Shown: positions 16,328 through 25,425 of the stretch, one piece after another
Position numbering within the stretch: the first letter of the stretch is position 1
Layout: every line of letters starts with the position of its first letter
NCBI GenBank assembly: GCA_963704825.1
Contig: CAVPHV010000004.1
Location: 62,001 to 126,000 of the forward strand
Reading direction: 5' to 3'
Source: CAVPHV01 sp963704825
Lineage (GTDB): Bacteria; Actinomycetota; Acidimicrobiia; Spongiisociales; UBA5794
DNA length: 64,000 nucleotides
Notes under the pieces: model-generated
Database searches by the model: none
What the model was told of the DNA's origin: nothing
What the model saw: the letters and a program-made list of their open reading frames with translations, nothing else
Position numbers and translations under genes: made by a program

Positions 16328-18979
16328 ATGAAGGCAACGTACGACCCGACCGACATCGAGGCGCGCTGGTACCCCGTCTGGGAGGAAGCCGGAGCCTTTC
16401 GGCCTGAGGTGAATCCCGATGGGGAACCGTTCTCCATCGTCATTCCGCCACCGAACGTCACCGGCGTGCTGCACATGGGCCACGCCCTCGACCTTTCGAT
16501 TCAAGACGTGCTCATCCGCCGCAAGCGAATGCAGGGCTACGCCGCGCTCTGGGTACCGGGGACCGACCATGCCGGCATTGCTACCCAGAACGTTGTCGAG
16601 CGCGAACTCGCCGCCGAGGGTCTGACCCGTCACGACCTGGGCCGCGATGCGTTCGTCGACCAGGTGTGGGCCTGGAAGGAGCGGTCCGGCGGCCGGATCG
16701 CCGAGCAGATACGTACCCTCGGGTTCTCCACTGACTGGACCAGGGAGCGCTTCACCCTCGACGAAGGCCTCTCGAAGGCGGTCCGTCAGGTGTTCGTGAC
16801 CCTCTACGACGAGGGTCTCATCTATCGGGGTAATCGGATCATCAACTGGTGCCCGCGCTGTCACACGGCCATCTCGGAGATCGAGGTGGAGTACGAGGAC
16901 GAGCAAGGCGAGTTGGTCCACATCGAGTATCCGTTTGTCGATGGTCCCGGACCCAACGGCGAGAAGGGCATCACGGTCGCGACGACCCGGGCCGAGACGA
17001 TGCTCGGTGACACCGCGGTGGCCGTGCATCCCGACGATGACCGCTACCGCGACGCCGTCGGCCGCATGGTCAGGCTGCCCCTGGTCGATCGTGAGATCCC
17101 GATCGTGGCCGATGAGGGCGTCGAGCTCGAGTTCGGGACCGGGGCCGTCAAGGTCACCCCGGCCCACGACCCACTCGACTTCGAGATCGGCGAGCGTCAC
17201 GGTCTCCAAGCGATCCAGGTCATCGATACCGACGCCAAGATCACCACCGAAGGTGGTCGCTTCTTTGGCATGGACCGGTACGAAGCCCGTGAGGCGGTCC
17301 GCTACGCCCTCGGCAAAGAGGGCTACCTCATCAAGATCGAGGACCACCACCATTCGGTGGGGCATTGCTCGCGTTGCGGCACGGTGGTTGAGCCGATGCT
17401 GTCGCTGCAATGGTTCGTGAGTGTCAGGCCTCTGGTTGAACCGGCCATCGCTGCCGTGAAGGATGGATCAACCCGTTTCATCCCCAAACGCTGGGAGAAG
17501 AACTACCTGCACTGGATGGAGAACCTACGGGACTGGTGCATCAGCCGCCAGCTCTGGTGGGGTCACCGGATCCCGGCGTGGTATTGCGACGACTGCGGTC
17601 ACGTCACGGTGGCCGTTGACGACCCGGACGCCTGCCCCAAGTGTGGTGGGCCGGTCCGGCCCGACGACGACGTGCTCGACACGTGGTTCTCATCGGCGCT
17701 CTGGCCGTTCTCGACGCTCGGCTGGCCCGATGCGACCGAGGACCTGACGCGTTTCTACCCGACAAGTGTCCTGGTTACCGGGTTCGATATCATCTCTTTC
17801 TGGGTTGCCCGCATGATGCAGATGGGCATCCACTTCATGGACGAGGTGCCGTTCGACGACGTCGTCATCCACGGCCTGGTCCGAACCATGGACGGACGCA
17901 AGATGTCGAAGTCGTCAGGCAACGCCCTCGATCCGCTCGAGCTGGTTGCCAAGTACGGCGCCGACTCGATCAGGCTGACCCTGATCCAATCGGCTGCTCC
18001 CGGCCATGACATTCCACTCAACGAGGACTGGATAGATGCCTCGCGTCGGTTTGGGAACAAGCTGTGGAATGCGCTGCGCTTTGCGGTCGAGCACATCGGC
18101 GTGAGCGGCGTCCCGGTCGCCGGCGGTTACCCCACCGGCCCCGGCCCGGAGGACGCCTGGGTGCTGTCCCGTCTCCACGATGTCGTTGCCGAGTACGACC
18201 GGCTGATGGATCTCTATCGTTTCTCCGACGCCACCAGCCTGCTGTACAACTTCGCCTGGTCCGAGGTCTTCGACTGGTACCTCGAGATGGCCAAGACGCC
18301 ACTCAAGGACGAGTCGCGAGCTGAGGTCACCAAGCAGACCCTCGGCGTCGTTCTGCGCGATCTGCTCAAGCTGTTCCATCCGATCATCCCGTTTGTGACC
18401 GAGGAATTGTGGTCCGAATTGGGCGATGGTTCGCTGCTGATCACTGCCGACTGGCCGGCTCCGCCCCCGGCCACGGCTCCCGAGGCCATGGCGGAGCTCC
18501 AAGAGCTGATCGGCGGGGTGCGCCGATTCCGGTCGGAGCATCAGCTCGGCCCGCGCCAGGAGCTGCCGCTTCTGGTCGACAGGGGCCCGGATCAGGTCAT
18601 ATCCGTTGGTGCTGCCTCAGAGACTGAGAAGGTCGGGGAGATCGATTGGTGGACCGAGCAGTTGACGGTGCTCGGCGCCGTCGCGCCCCAGGTTGGCGAG
18701 GTGCCGCAAGATGTCGCCGGCCACACCCGCCTGACCGCAGGCGGCATGCAGGCGTTCATTCCGCTCGCCGGGGTGGTTGATGTGGAAGCGGAGCGGCCCA
18801 GGCTCGAAAAGGCGATCGGTGAAATCGAGGCACAGCTCGCCAAAACGCAAGGCAAGTTGGGGAACCCCAACTTCCGCGACCGTGCCCCGGCCGACGTGAT
18901 CGCCAAAGAAGAGGCCAAGGCCGCCGAATTCGAGGCCAAACTCGGCAAGCTCCGCACCGCCCTCGCCGAGCTCGGCTGA
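16328..18979 (+). CDS. valS: Valyl-tRNA synthetase
   Basis: This 883-residue class I synthetase charges tRNA-Val. The HIGH-type motif (VTGVLHMGHAL) is at residues 44-54 and KMSKS at about 524-528. A large editing domain with paired cysteines (CPRCHTAISEIEVEY; CSRCGTVVEPML) lies between them. The anticodon-binding region follows, and the last 65 residues form the charged coiled-coil arm typical of ValRS (starts near EAERPRLEKAIGEIEAQL). Length fits bacterial ValRS. folC starts 9 bases after its stop, so the two are co-transcribed. Confidence 0.97.
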   Translation: MKATYDPTDIEARWYPVWEEAGAFRPEVNPDGEPFSIVIPPPNVTGVLHMGHALDLSIQDVLIRRKRMQGYAALWVPGTDHAGIATQNVVERELAAEGLTRHDLGRDAFVDQVWAWKERSGGRIAEQIRTLGFSTDWTRERFTLDEGLSKAVRQVFVTLYDEGLIYRGNRIINWCPRCHTAISEIEVEYEDEQGELVHIEYPFVDGPGPNGEKGITVATTRAETMLGDTAVAVHPDDDRYRDAVGRMVRLPLVDREIPIVADEGVELEFGTGAVKVTPAHDPLDFEIGERHGLQAIQVIDTDAKITTEGGRFFGMDRYEAREAVRYALGKEGYLIKIEDHHHSVGHCSRCGTVVEPMLSLQWFVSVRPLVEPAIAAVKDGSTRFIPKRWEKNYLHWMENLRDWCISRQLWWGHRIPAWYCDDCGHVTVAVDDPDACPKCGGPVRPDDDVLDTWFSSALWPFSTLGWPDATEDLTRFYPTSVLVTGFDIISFWVARMMQMGIHFMDEVPFDDVVIHGLVRTMDGRKMSKSSGNALDPLELVAKYGADSIRLTLIQSAAPGHDIPLNEDWIDASRRFGNKLWNALRFAVEHIGVSGVPVAGGYPTGPGPEDAWVLSRLHDVVAEYDRLMDLYRFSDATSLLYNFAWSEVFDWYLEMAKTPLKDESRAEVTKQTLGVVLRDLLKLFHPIIPFVTEELWSELGDGSLLITADWPAPPPATAPEAMAELQELIGGVRRFRSEHQLGPRQELPLLVDRGPDQVISVGAASETEKVGEIDWWTEQLTVLGAVAPQVGEVPQDVAGHTRLTAGGMQAFIPLAGVVDVEAERPRLEKAIGEIEAQLAKTQGKLGNPNFRDRAPADVIAKEEAKAAEFEAKLGKLRTALAELG

Positions 18980-18988
18980 CCCAACGCC

Positions 18989-20305
18989 ATGCCACCGTCA
19001 CTCATCTCCGACTACGACGCAGCCGTCGGTTTCCTCGATGCCCGAATCGGTCAGGGAGTCAAACCCGGTCTGGAACGCATCGTTGGAACCTTGGACCTGA
19101 TGACTGACCCCCAGGACAGCTTCCCGATCATCCACGTGGCAGGCACCAACGGCAAGACCACCGTCGTGCGCATGGTGCGCGATCTACTGCAGAACCATGG
19201 GCTGCGGGTGGGGACGTTTGTGTCACCGCACCTGCACGCCGTTGAGGAGCGCTTTTCGATCGATGGCCGCTCCTTTGGTCCAAACGAGTTTGTCGGCGCG
19301 GTTGCCGACGTTGCTCCCTTCGTTGAGATCTATGAAGCGCAGACCGGCGAAACCGTCACCTACTTCGAGCTGACAGCAGCGATTGCCTTTCAGGCGTTCG
19401 CCGCCGCCGGAGTCGAGGTCGCCGTTGTCGAGGTCGGCCTCGGCGGCCGGTGGGACGCCACGAATGTCGTCACTGCCGACGTGTCCGTCATCACCGGCAT
19501 CGCGATGGACCACATGTCCTACCTCGGTGATTCGATCGGGCAGATCGCGGGCGAGAAAGCGGCGATCCTCAAACAAGACGGCACTCTCGTATCTGGGCCG
19601 CTGCCCCCGGCCGCGGAAGGCGCGATCACCGCGCAGGTGGCAACCACCCATTCGAAGTGGCTGCGTTTTGGTGACGCCTTCAGCGTGGGCGACGACCTGC
19701 TTGCGGTCGGTGGATGGACGTTCACGGTGCACGGCCTGTACCGCGACTACGACGAGATCTTCCTGTCCCTCCACGGCCGGCACCAGGTCGATCACTTTGC
19801 CACGGCAGTGGCGGTCTCCGAGCAGTTCTTTGGTCGTGAACTCGACCCGGAGGCGGTGCGGGCCGCGGCGGCGACGATGACCTCGCCCGGCCGAATCGAA
19901 GTCCTGCAGCGCAATCCGCTGGTGGTGGCCGATGGTTCGCACAACGAGCAAGGCATTGATGGGCTGGCCGGCACGCTCCTCGACGAGTTCCCGCCCCAGG
20001 ACTGGATGCTGGTCGTCGGCGTGAAGGGCGAGCGGAACGTCGTGGACCTCCTGTCGCCGCTCCAAGGTGTGGTCGGCGAGGTCATCGCGACCGAGGCGAA
20101 CGACCCGTCGTCGATCCCCGCCGCCGACGTCGCCGCCGCCGCTCGTGCCGTCTTCGGCGACGAGGTACCGGTCGAAACCGCTACCCCCGTGACGCAAGCC
20201 ATCACCGAGGCCCTCGATCGGGTAGACGACACCGGAGCCATCGTCATCGCCGGCTCGTTGTATGTCGTCGGAGAAGCTCGCGCCCGTTTCACACGGTCCA
20301 GCTGA
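18989..20305 (+). CDS. folC: Bifunctional folylpolyglutamate synthase / dihydrofolate synthase
   Basis: This 438-residue Mur-ligase-family enzyme adds glutamate to dihydropteroate and to folates. The P-loop GTNGKTT lies at 52-58, the family signature GLGGRWDATNVV follows at about 150-161, MDHMSYLGD at about 171-179, and DGSHNEQG in the C-terminal domain. Only 9 bases separate it from valS, the usual actinobacterial pairing. Which of the two activities is present cannot be told from sequence, but a single folC normally does both. Confidence 0.95.
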   Translation: MPPSLISDYDAAVGFLDARIGQGVKPGLERIVGTLDLMTDPQDSFPIIHVAGTNGKTTVVRMVRDLLQNHGLRVGTFVSPHLHAVEERFSIDGRSFGPNEFVGAVADVAPFVEIYEAQTGETVTYFELTAAIAFQAFAAAGVEVAVVEVGLGGRWDATNVVTADVSVITGIAMDHMSYLGDSIGQIAGEKAAILKQDGTLVSGPLPPAAEGAITAQVATTHSKWLRFGDAFSVGDDLLAVGGWTFTVHGLYRDYDEIFLSLHGRHQVDHFATAVAVSEQFFGRELDPEAVRAAAATMTSPGRIEVLQRNPLVVADGSHNEQGIDGLAGTLLDEFPPQDWMLVVGVKGERNVVDLLSPLQGVVGEVIATEANDPSSIPAADVAAAARAVFGDEVPVETATPVTQAITEALDRVDDTGAIVIAGSLYVVGEARARFTRSS

Positions 20306-20483
20306 GGCGGCTGCTGGACAATCGGCGTGAGATCGCCCAGCCGACTGTTCGCCGAGCCGGCCTGAACGCGGCGAACGCAGATTGACGTTGTTCACCGGAC
20401 GCCTGAGGAGCGCCGACTGGCCGTTGGCGCCAGCATCCGCCTACCATCTCGCACTCCGCACCACACTTCTGAGGATTCTGGCT

Positions 20484-20888
20484 ATGGCGATTGAACACAC
20501 GTTCTTGATGGTGAAGCCCGACGGCGTTGCTCGCGGGTTGATCGGGGAGGTTGTCTCTCGGTTCGAGCGCAAAGGGCTCAAGCTCGAGCGAGCCCGGGTC
20601 TTGACAATCGACCAAGCGCTGGCAAGCCGGCACTACGCCGAGCATGTCGACAAGCCGTTCTTCGGCGAGCTGGTCGCCTTCATCACGAGTGGGCCGGTGT
20701 TTGCCATGGAGTGGTCGGGGGAGTCGGCCGTTTCCGTGGCGCGGACCGTCATGGGCCCGACCAATCCTGCCGAGGCGCCCCCGGGAAGTATCCGCGGCGA
20801 CTTCGGCCTGATCATCACTGAGAACATCGTCCACGGCTCGGACTCGCAGGCGAGTGCGGAGCGCGAACTCGACATTTTCTTCGGCTAG
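20484..20888 (+). CDS. ndk: Nucleoside diphosphate kinase
   Basis: This 134-residue enzyme moves the gamma phosphate between nucleoside triphosphates and diphosphates through a phospho-His. The active His117 lies in NIVHGSDS, and Lys11 in VKPDGV matches the family. I place the start at ATG 20484 (MAIEHTFLMV) because the family begins there and GAGGA lies about 9 bases upstream; the frame stays open further upstream without similarity. It sits between folC and mreB, a common actinobacterial order. Confidence 0.96.
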   Translation: MAIEHTFLMVKPDGVARGLIGEVVSRFERKGLKLERARVLTIDQALASRHYAEHVDKPFFGELVAFITSGPVFAMEWSGESAVSVARTVMGPTNPAEAPPGSIRGDFGLIITENIVHGSDSQASAERELDIFFG

Positions 20889-20912
20889 ACGTCTCTGGGA
20901 GGCGGCCCGGGA

Positions 20913-20938
20913 ATGACAAATCACAGCTTGGCTACAAT
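20913..20938 (+). promoter_or_regulatory. Possible mreB promoter
   Basis: TACAAT at 20933-20938 is a good -10 box 30 bases before the mreB ATG. ATGACA at 20913-20918 matches five of six -35 bases, but the 14-base spacing is short, so only the -10 is reasonably supported. Confidence 0.35.
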
Positions 20939-20968
20939 GACCGCACGCATCAGGGTGGGTATTTCCGC

Positions 20969-22003
20969 ATGCTGAACAGTATCTTCTCCGTCGCCGGCCG
21001 AGACATGGCCATCGATCTGGGAACCGCAAACACATTGGTCTTCGTCCGCGGCATGGGCATCGTGCTCAACGAGCCGTCCGTGGTCGCCATCAACACGCGC
21101 GACAATCGACCGCTCGAGGTCGGCATGGAAGCCAAGCGGATGATCGGCCGGACCCCTTCGTACATTCAGGCGATTCGGCCCCTGCGCAACGGCGTCATCG
21201 CCGACTTCGACATCACCGAGAAGATGTTGCGCTACTTCATCGACAAGGTCCACAACCGGCGCTTTGCGGCTCGGCCCCGCATCGTGATCTGCGTGCCATC
21301 CGGCATCACCGCTGTTGAACGCCGCGCCGTCGAGGAAGCCGCCTATCACGCCGGCGCCCGCCGCGCCTACACCATCGAGGAGCCGATGGCCGCCGCCATC
21401 GGGGTGGGTCTGCCGGTTCACGAGCCTTCAGGATCCATGGTGATCGACATGGGCGGTGGCACTACTGAGGTCGCCGTCATTTCTCTCGGCGGTATCGTCG
21501 TTTCGAAGAGCATCCGCATCGGGGGCGATGAACTCGACGAATCCGTCATCACCTGGGTGAAGAAGGAGTACAACCTCATGCTCGGCGAGCGAACCGCCGA
21601 GCAAGTCAAGATGGCGATCGGCTCCGCGTGGCCGTACGCCGAAGAGCCCGCCGCCGAGGTCCGGGGTCGCGACCTGATCACCGGTCTCCCCAAGACGGTT
21701 GTGCTCTCCAGCCCTGAGATGCGCGAAGCCATCGAGGAACCCGTTCAGCAGATTGTCGATGCCGTCAAGTTCACGCTCGACAAGACTCCGCCGGAACTCG
21801 CTGCCGACATCATGGAGCGCGGCATCGTGCTCACCGGCGGTGGTGCGCTCCTGCGCGGGCTCGATGTGAGGCTCGCCAACGAGACCGGCATGCCGATCGT
21901 CACCGCGGACCGCCCGTTGCAGTCCGTCGTGCTCGGGTCGGGCGCCTGTCTGGAGGAGTTCGACGTGTTGCACGTTGTGTTGTCCTCCAGCGGCCGGACC
22001 TGA
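20969..22003 (+). CDS. mreB: Rod shape-determining actin-like protein MreB
   Basis: This 344-residue actin-fold ATPase polymerises under the membrane and directs lateral wall synthesis. The phosphate-1 motif AIDLGTANTLV (about 14-24), IDMGGGTTEVAV (phosphate 2) and GGGALLRGLD (adenosine motif) are intact. Length matches MreB. It heads the mreB-mreC-mreD-mrdA-rodA cluster, all on one strand with short gaps or overlaps, which implies a rod-shaped cell with an elongasome. Its start follows a possible TACAAT promoter element. Confidence 0.97.
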   Translation: MLNSIFSVAGRDMAIDLGTANTLVFVRGMGIVLNEPSVVAINTRDNRPLEVGMEAKRMIGRTPSYIQAIRPLRNGVIADFDITEKMLRYFIDKVHNRRFAARPRIVICVPSGITAVERRAVEEAAYHAGARRAYTIEEPMAAAIGVGLPVHEPSGSMVIDMGGGTTEVAVISLGGIVVSKSIRIGGDELDESVITWVKKEYNLMLGERTAEQVKMAIGSAWPYAEEPAAEVRGRDLITGLPKTVVLSSPEMREAIEEPVQQIVDAVKFTLDKTPPELAADIMERGIVLTGGGALLRGLDVRLANETGMPIVTADRPLQSVVLGSGACLEEFDVLHVVLSSSGRT

Positions 22004-22029
22004 GCCGAGGCCGCGGGCTTCCCCGGCCG

Positions 22030-22932
22030 ATGCAATCCTTCCGCCGCTTCGACCGCACCACCACGCTGTTTGTCGGGTTGCTGGTGGTGTCGTTCCTGCT
22101 GGCGACGTTCGACGTCCGCTCCCAGGGAGAAGGTGTCGGCAACGTCATGCGTGATGGCGCTCAGGCGTTGTTCTCGCCGCTCCAGGACTTCGCCGTCGCG
22201 GTCACCCGGCCTCTCGTCGGTTTTGTCGATGGCGTCTCGAACATCGCGGGCCTGCGCGAGGAGAACGAGCGGCTGCAAGGGCGCGTCGTAGAGCTGGAAG
22301 CTCTCGTCGGTGACGCCGAGCAACTTGAGCGCCGAGTCGAGGAGCTGGAGCGATCCCTCCAACTCGACCCGCCCGACGACCTTGCCGCGGTGTCGGCTCG
22401 CATCACGGCACTCGGCAACAGCGCGTTCGACCAGGTGCGCTTCATCGACAAGGGCAGTGAGGCGGGCATCGTCAAAGGCCAGGCCGTCATCGACGAAAAC
22501 GGACTCGTCGGGCGGATCGACTTCGTGTCCAGCGGATCGGCCCGGGTGCGGCTGATCACCGATCCCCAGTCGGGGGTCGGGGTTCGCGACGTGGCCACCA
22601 ACGAAACCGGGTGGGTCGAGGGCCAAGGTCTGGACTTCCCGCAGCTGAAGATGTTCAACGCCGTTGAGGCGGTGGGTGAGGGAGATCGGCTCTTCACCGC
22701 CGGGGGGCGCTATCCGCCCGGGATCCTGGTCGGCACAGTGCGCAGCACGGCGGAGTCTGAGGCCGGGTTTGCCCTCATCACCGACGTGATTCCGGCGATC
22801 GAGCTGAGCCGGCTCGACTACGTGAAGGTCATCGTTGGGTGGTCGCCGCTCGATGCCGACGTTGACGACACGGGGACGGTGACCACAACCACGCTACCCC
22901 CGTTCGACCCTGCCGACGTGGACGGGCAATGA
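22030..22932 (+). CDS. mreC: Rod shape-determining protein MreC
   Basis: This 300-residue protein has one N-terminal membrane helix (about 14-30), a coiled coil (LREENERLQGRVVELEALVG, about 76-115) and the beta-rich MreC domain with NGLVGRIDFVS, RVRLITDPQSGVGV and GGRYPPGILVG. It scaffolds PBP2-RodA outside the membrane. The tail ends in a Thr/Asp/Pro-rich stretch (VTTTTLPPFDPADVDG). It begins 27 bases after mreB and overlaps mreD by 4 bases. Confidence 0.93.
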   Translation: MQSFRRFDRTTTLFVGLLVVSFLLATFDVRSQGEGVGNVMRDGAQALFSPLQDFAVAVTRPLVGFVDGVSNIAGLREENERLQGRVVELEALVGDAEQLERRVEELERSLQLDPPDDLAAVSARITALGNSAFDQVRFIDKGSEAGIVKGQAVIDENGLVGRIDFVSSGSARVRLITDPQSGVGVRDVATNETGWVEGQGLDFPQLKMFNAVEAVGEGDRLFTAGGRYPPGILVGTVRSTAESEAGFALITDVIPAIELSRLDYVKVIVGWSPLDADVDDTGTVTTTTLPPFDPADVDGQ

Positions 22933-23444
22933 CCGGCCGCCAAATCGCCATCACCCTCGCTCTGGTGGTTGTCGCCGTCGTCATGCAGACGACGGTCTTT
23001 GGGGATGGGCGCATCCAACCGCTTGGTTCCGCTCCCAACATGGTGACCTTGGTGGTAATCGCCACGGTGCGTTACCTCGATCCCGAACCGGGCATCCTCA
23101 TTGGATTCACGGCCGGTTTGCTGCTCGACTTGCTCGGCGGCTCGCCCCTAGGTCTGTGGGCGATGTCGTTGACCGTCGTCGCCTTCATCACGCTGCGGGT
23201 GCGGCGGCGGGCAGACGAAGGCTGGCTGATCGTTGCGATCGGGATCTTCGGCTTGACCCTCCTGGGCCAAGTGTTATTCGCGGTCGGCGGTACGCTGTTC
23301 GGGCAACGCACGCTGAACAACCCTTCGGTGGTGCAAACGATGATTCTTCCCTCGCTCTACAACACACTGCTGGCGGCGCTCGTGTTGCCGGGCGTGACCA
23401 AGCTGATGGGAATCGGGCCCATCGTCAGGAACTGGGCAAAGTGA
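22929..23444 (+). CDS. mreD: Rod shape-determining membrane protein MreD
   Basis: This 171-residue protein has five or six membrane helices and little else, as expected for MreD; the segment LDLLGGSPLGLWAMSLTVVA near 65-84 is family-like. It overlaps mreC by 4 bases and precedes the PBP2 gene, which together make the identification firm despite weak conservation of this family. Confidence 0.88.
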   Translation: MTGRQIAITLALVVVAVVMQTTVFGDGRIQPLGSAPNMVTLVVIATVRYLDPEPGILIGFTAGLLLDLLGGSPLGLWAMSLTVVAFITLRVRRRADEGWLIVAIGIFGLTLLGQVLFAVGGTLFGQRTLNNPSVVQTMILPSLYNTLLAALVLPGVTKLMGIGPIVRNWAK

Positions 23445-23472
23445 CCAACATCGCAGACAGCAAGAACACGCC

Positions 23473-25425
23473 GTGAGCGCCGGCTGGCGGCTCGGTGTCC
23501 TCGGCCTGGTCTTCATCGGGCTGTTCAGCGTGCTCACGTTGCGTTTGTGGCAGATCCAGGTCACCGAGGCTGCAACGTACGAGGAGCAGGCGGTCAGCAA
23601 CCGGATCGACGTGGCCAGCACCCCCGCCCCACGCGGTGAGATCCGCGATGTCAAGGGCCGCCTCCTGGCCGGCACCCGTCCCGCACTGGCGATCGTGGTC
23701 GACGGACAGCTCATTCCCAAAGACGAACAGGATGAGCTGGTCAGCAGCCTGGCTGCGTTCACTTCGCTCGCGCCTGGAGAAGTGGCTGCCATCATCGACG
23801 ATGCCCGCGCTCGCGGTGACCGGATCACACTGGTTCCCGAACTCACCGACGAGCAGGCCGTCTTCCTCATCGAACACGCCGAGGAGTTCCCCGGAGTCGC
23901 GGTCGAACCGCAGCCGGTGAGGATCTATCCCGAGGGCGAACTGGCCTCACACGTCATCGGCTACATCGGTCGTCCCAACGATGAGGATCTCGAGCGGCCG
24001 GGGGTCAAGCACACCGACCTGATCGGCAAGATCGGGGTCGAGCGTGAATATGACGATTTGCTGCGCGGCACGCCGGGGCTCAAGAAGTACCAGGTCGATG
24101 CGAAGCGCAACGTGCTCGAAGAGCTCGCCGAACAGCCCCCAGAACCGGGAGGGAGCCTTCTGCTGACCATCGACCTCGACATCCAGCGGGTACTCGAGGA
24201 GTCGCTGGCTGAGGGCCTTGCCCTCTCCCGCGAGCAGTATGACCCCGACTGTGTTCCGGGCGAAGACGACCCTCAGTGTCCCGTGCGCGCCGTCGGCGTG
24301 GTGCTGGACGCCAAAGACGGCAGCGTGCTGGCCATGGCCTCTGCTCCGACCTACGACCCGAACATCTTCGTCGGGGGTCTCTCCGAGGCCGAGTTCGCCG
24401 CGTTTCCCGAAGGAGCTTTCACCAACTCCGCGGTTCAGGGCCAATATGCCCCCGCCTCCACCTTCAAGGCCGTCACCTACGTGACGTCGCTCGAAGAGAA
24501 TGTCTATCCGCGCGAAGCGCGCTCCGAGGAGTCCCGCATCCTCTGTGCCGGTCAGCTCGACGCTCCATTCACCGACCGCAGCCAGCTCGTGTGGCGGAAC
24601 TGGACCCGAGCAGACGACGGTGAGCAGAACATCCATGAGGCATTCATGCGGTCCTGCAACGTCTACTTCTGGGATGTGGCCCTCAACATCTGGGACACCT
24701 ACAAGGACACTCCACGCGAGAACATGCTCCAGGATTGGGCCCGAAACCTCGGCTTCGCTGCTGAATCCGGCATCGACCTCCCCTTTGAGCGCGAGGGCAT
24801 CATCCCCGACCGGGCGCTCTACGAAGACTGGGCGGAGAACTCACCGTTGCGGCTCGACCCGGCGCGCCTCGAGCTGGCCTCGCCGTGGCTCGGTGGTGAC
24901 CTGCTGCTCGCCTCGGTCGGCCAGGGTTCGGTGGTGGTGACCCCCCTGCAGCTTGCCAACGCCTACGCCGCCATGCTCAACGGCGGATCGTTGTGGCAGC
25001 CACGAGTGGTCAACGAGGTCGTCGATTCCGATGGCGCGGTCATTTTCGAGAACCCAAAGAAGCTGATCCGGGAGCTCGACATCGATCGCACCACGGTGCT
25101 GGCGCTGCGCGGTGACATGCAGCAGGTAGTGAACAACCCCAGAGGTACCGCAGCTGCTGCCTTCGCCGATTTCGGCTCACGAAAGGAGCAGGTCGGCGGC
25201 AAGACCGGCACCGCTGAAGTCATCAAGGGAGAAGAAGGGGTTTCAACGGCACTGTTCGCCGGGGTGGCTCCGATCAGCGATCCCAAGTACATCGTGGTCG
25301 TCGTCGTGGAGCGGGGCGGGTCCGGAGGCAAGGTGGCGGCCCCGACCGCCAAACCGATTCTCCAGTATCTGATGAACGGCCCCGGCGGCGTTACGCCGAT
25401 CATTCTCGGTGAGGACGCCGACTGA
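23473..25425 (+). CDS. mrdA: Penicillin-binding protein 2 (elongasome transpeptidase)
   Basis: This 650-residue class B PBP crosslinks peptidoglycan during elongation. It has an N-terminal membrane helix (about 8-28), the PBP dimer domain, and a transpeptidase domain with S329-T-F-K332, S394-C-N396 and K577-T-G579. It starts at GTG 23473, 28 bases after mreD, and shares one base with rodA at its 3' end (TGATG). An insert after residue 255 containing two Cys (DCVPGEDDPQCP) is not usual and could form a disulphide outside the membrane. Confidence 0.95.
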   Translation: MSAGWRLGVLGLVFIGLFSVLTLRLWQIQVTEAATYEEQAVSNRIDVASTPAPRGEIRDVKGRLLAGTRPALAIVVDGQLIPKDEQDELVSSLAAFTSLAPGEVAAIIDDARARGDRITLVPELTDEQAVFLIEHAEEFPGVAVEPQPVRIYPEGELASHVIGYIGRPNDEDLERPGVKHTDLIGKIGVEREYDDLLRGTPGLKKYQVDAKRNVLEELAEQPPEPGGSLLLTIDLDIQRVLEESLAEGLALSREQYDPDCVPGEDDPQCPVRAVGVVLDAKDGSVLAMASAPTYDPNIFVGGLSEAEFAAFPEGAFTNSAVQGQYAPASTFKAVTYVTSLEENVYPREARSEESRILCAGQLDAPFTDRSQLVWRNWTRADDGEQNIHEAFMRSCNVYFWDVALNIWDTYKDTPRENMLQDWARNLGFAAESGIDLPFEREGIIPDRALYEDWAENSPLRLDPARLELASPWLGGDLLLASVGQGSVVVTPLQLANAYAAMLNGGSLWQPRVVNEVVDSDGAVIFENPKKLIRELDIDRTTVLALRGDMQQVVNNPRGTAAAAFADFGSRKEQVGGKTGTAEVIKGEEGVSTALFAGVAPISDPKYIVVVVVERGGSGGKVAAPTAKPILQYLMNGPGGVTPIILGEDAD

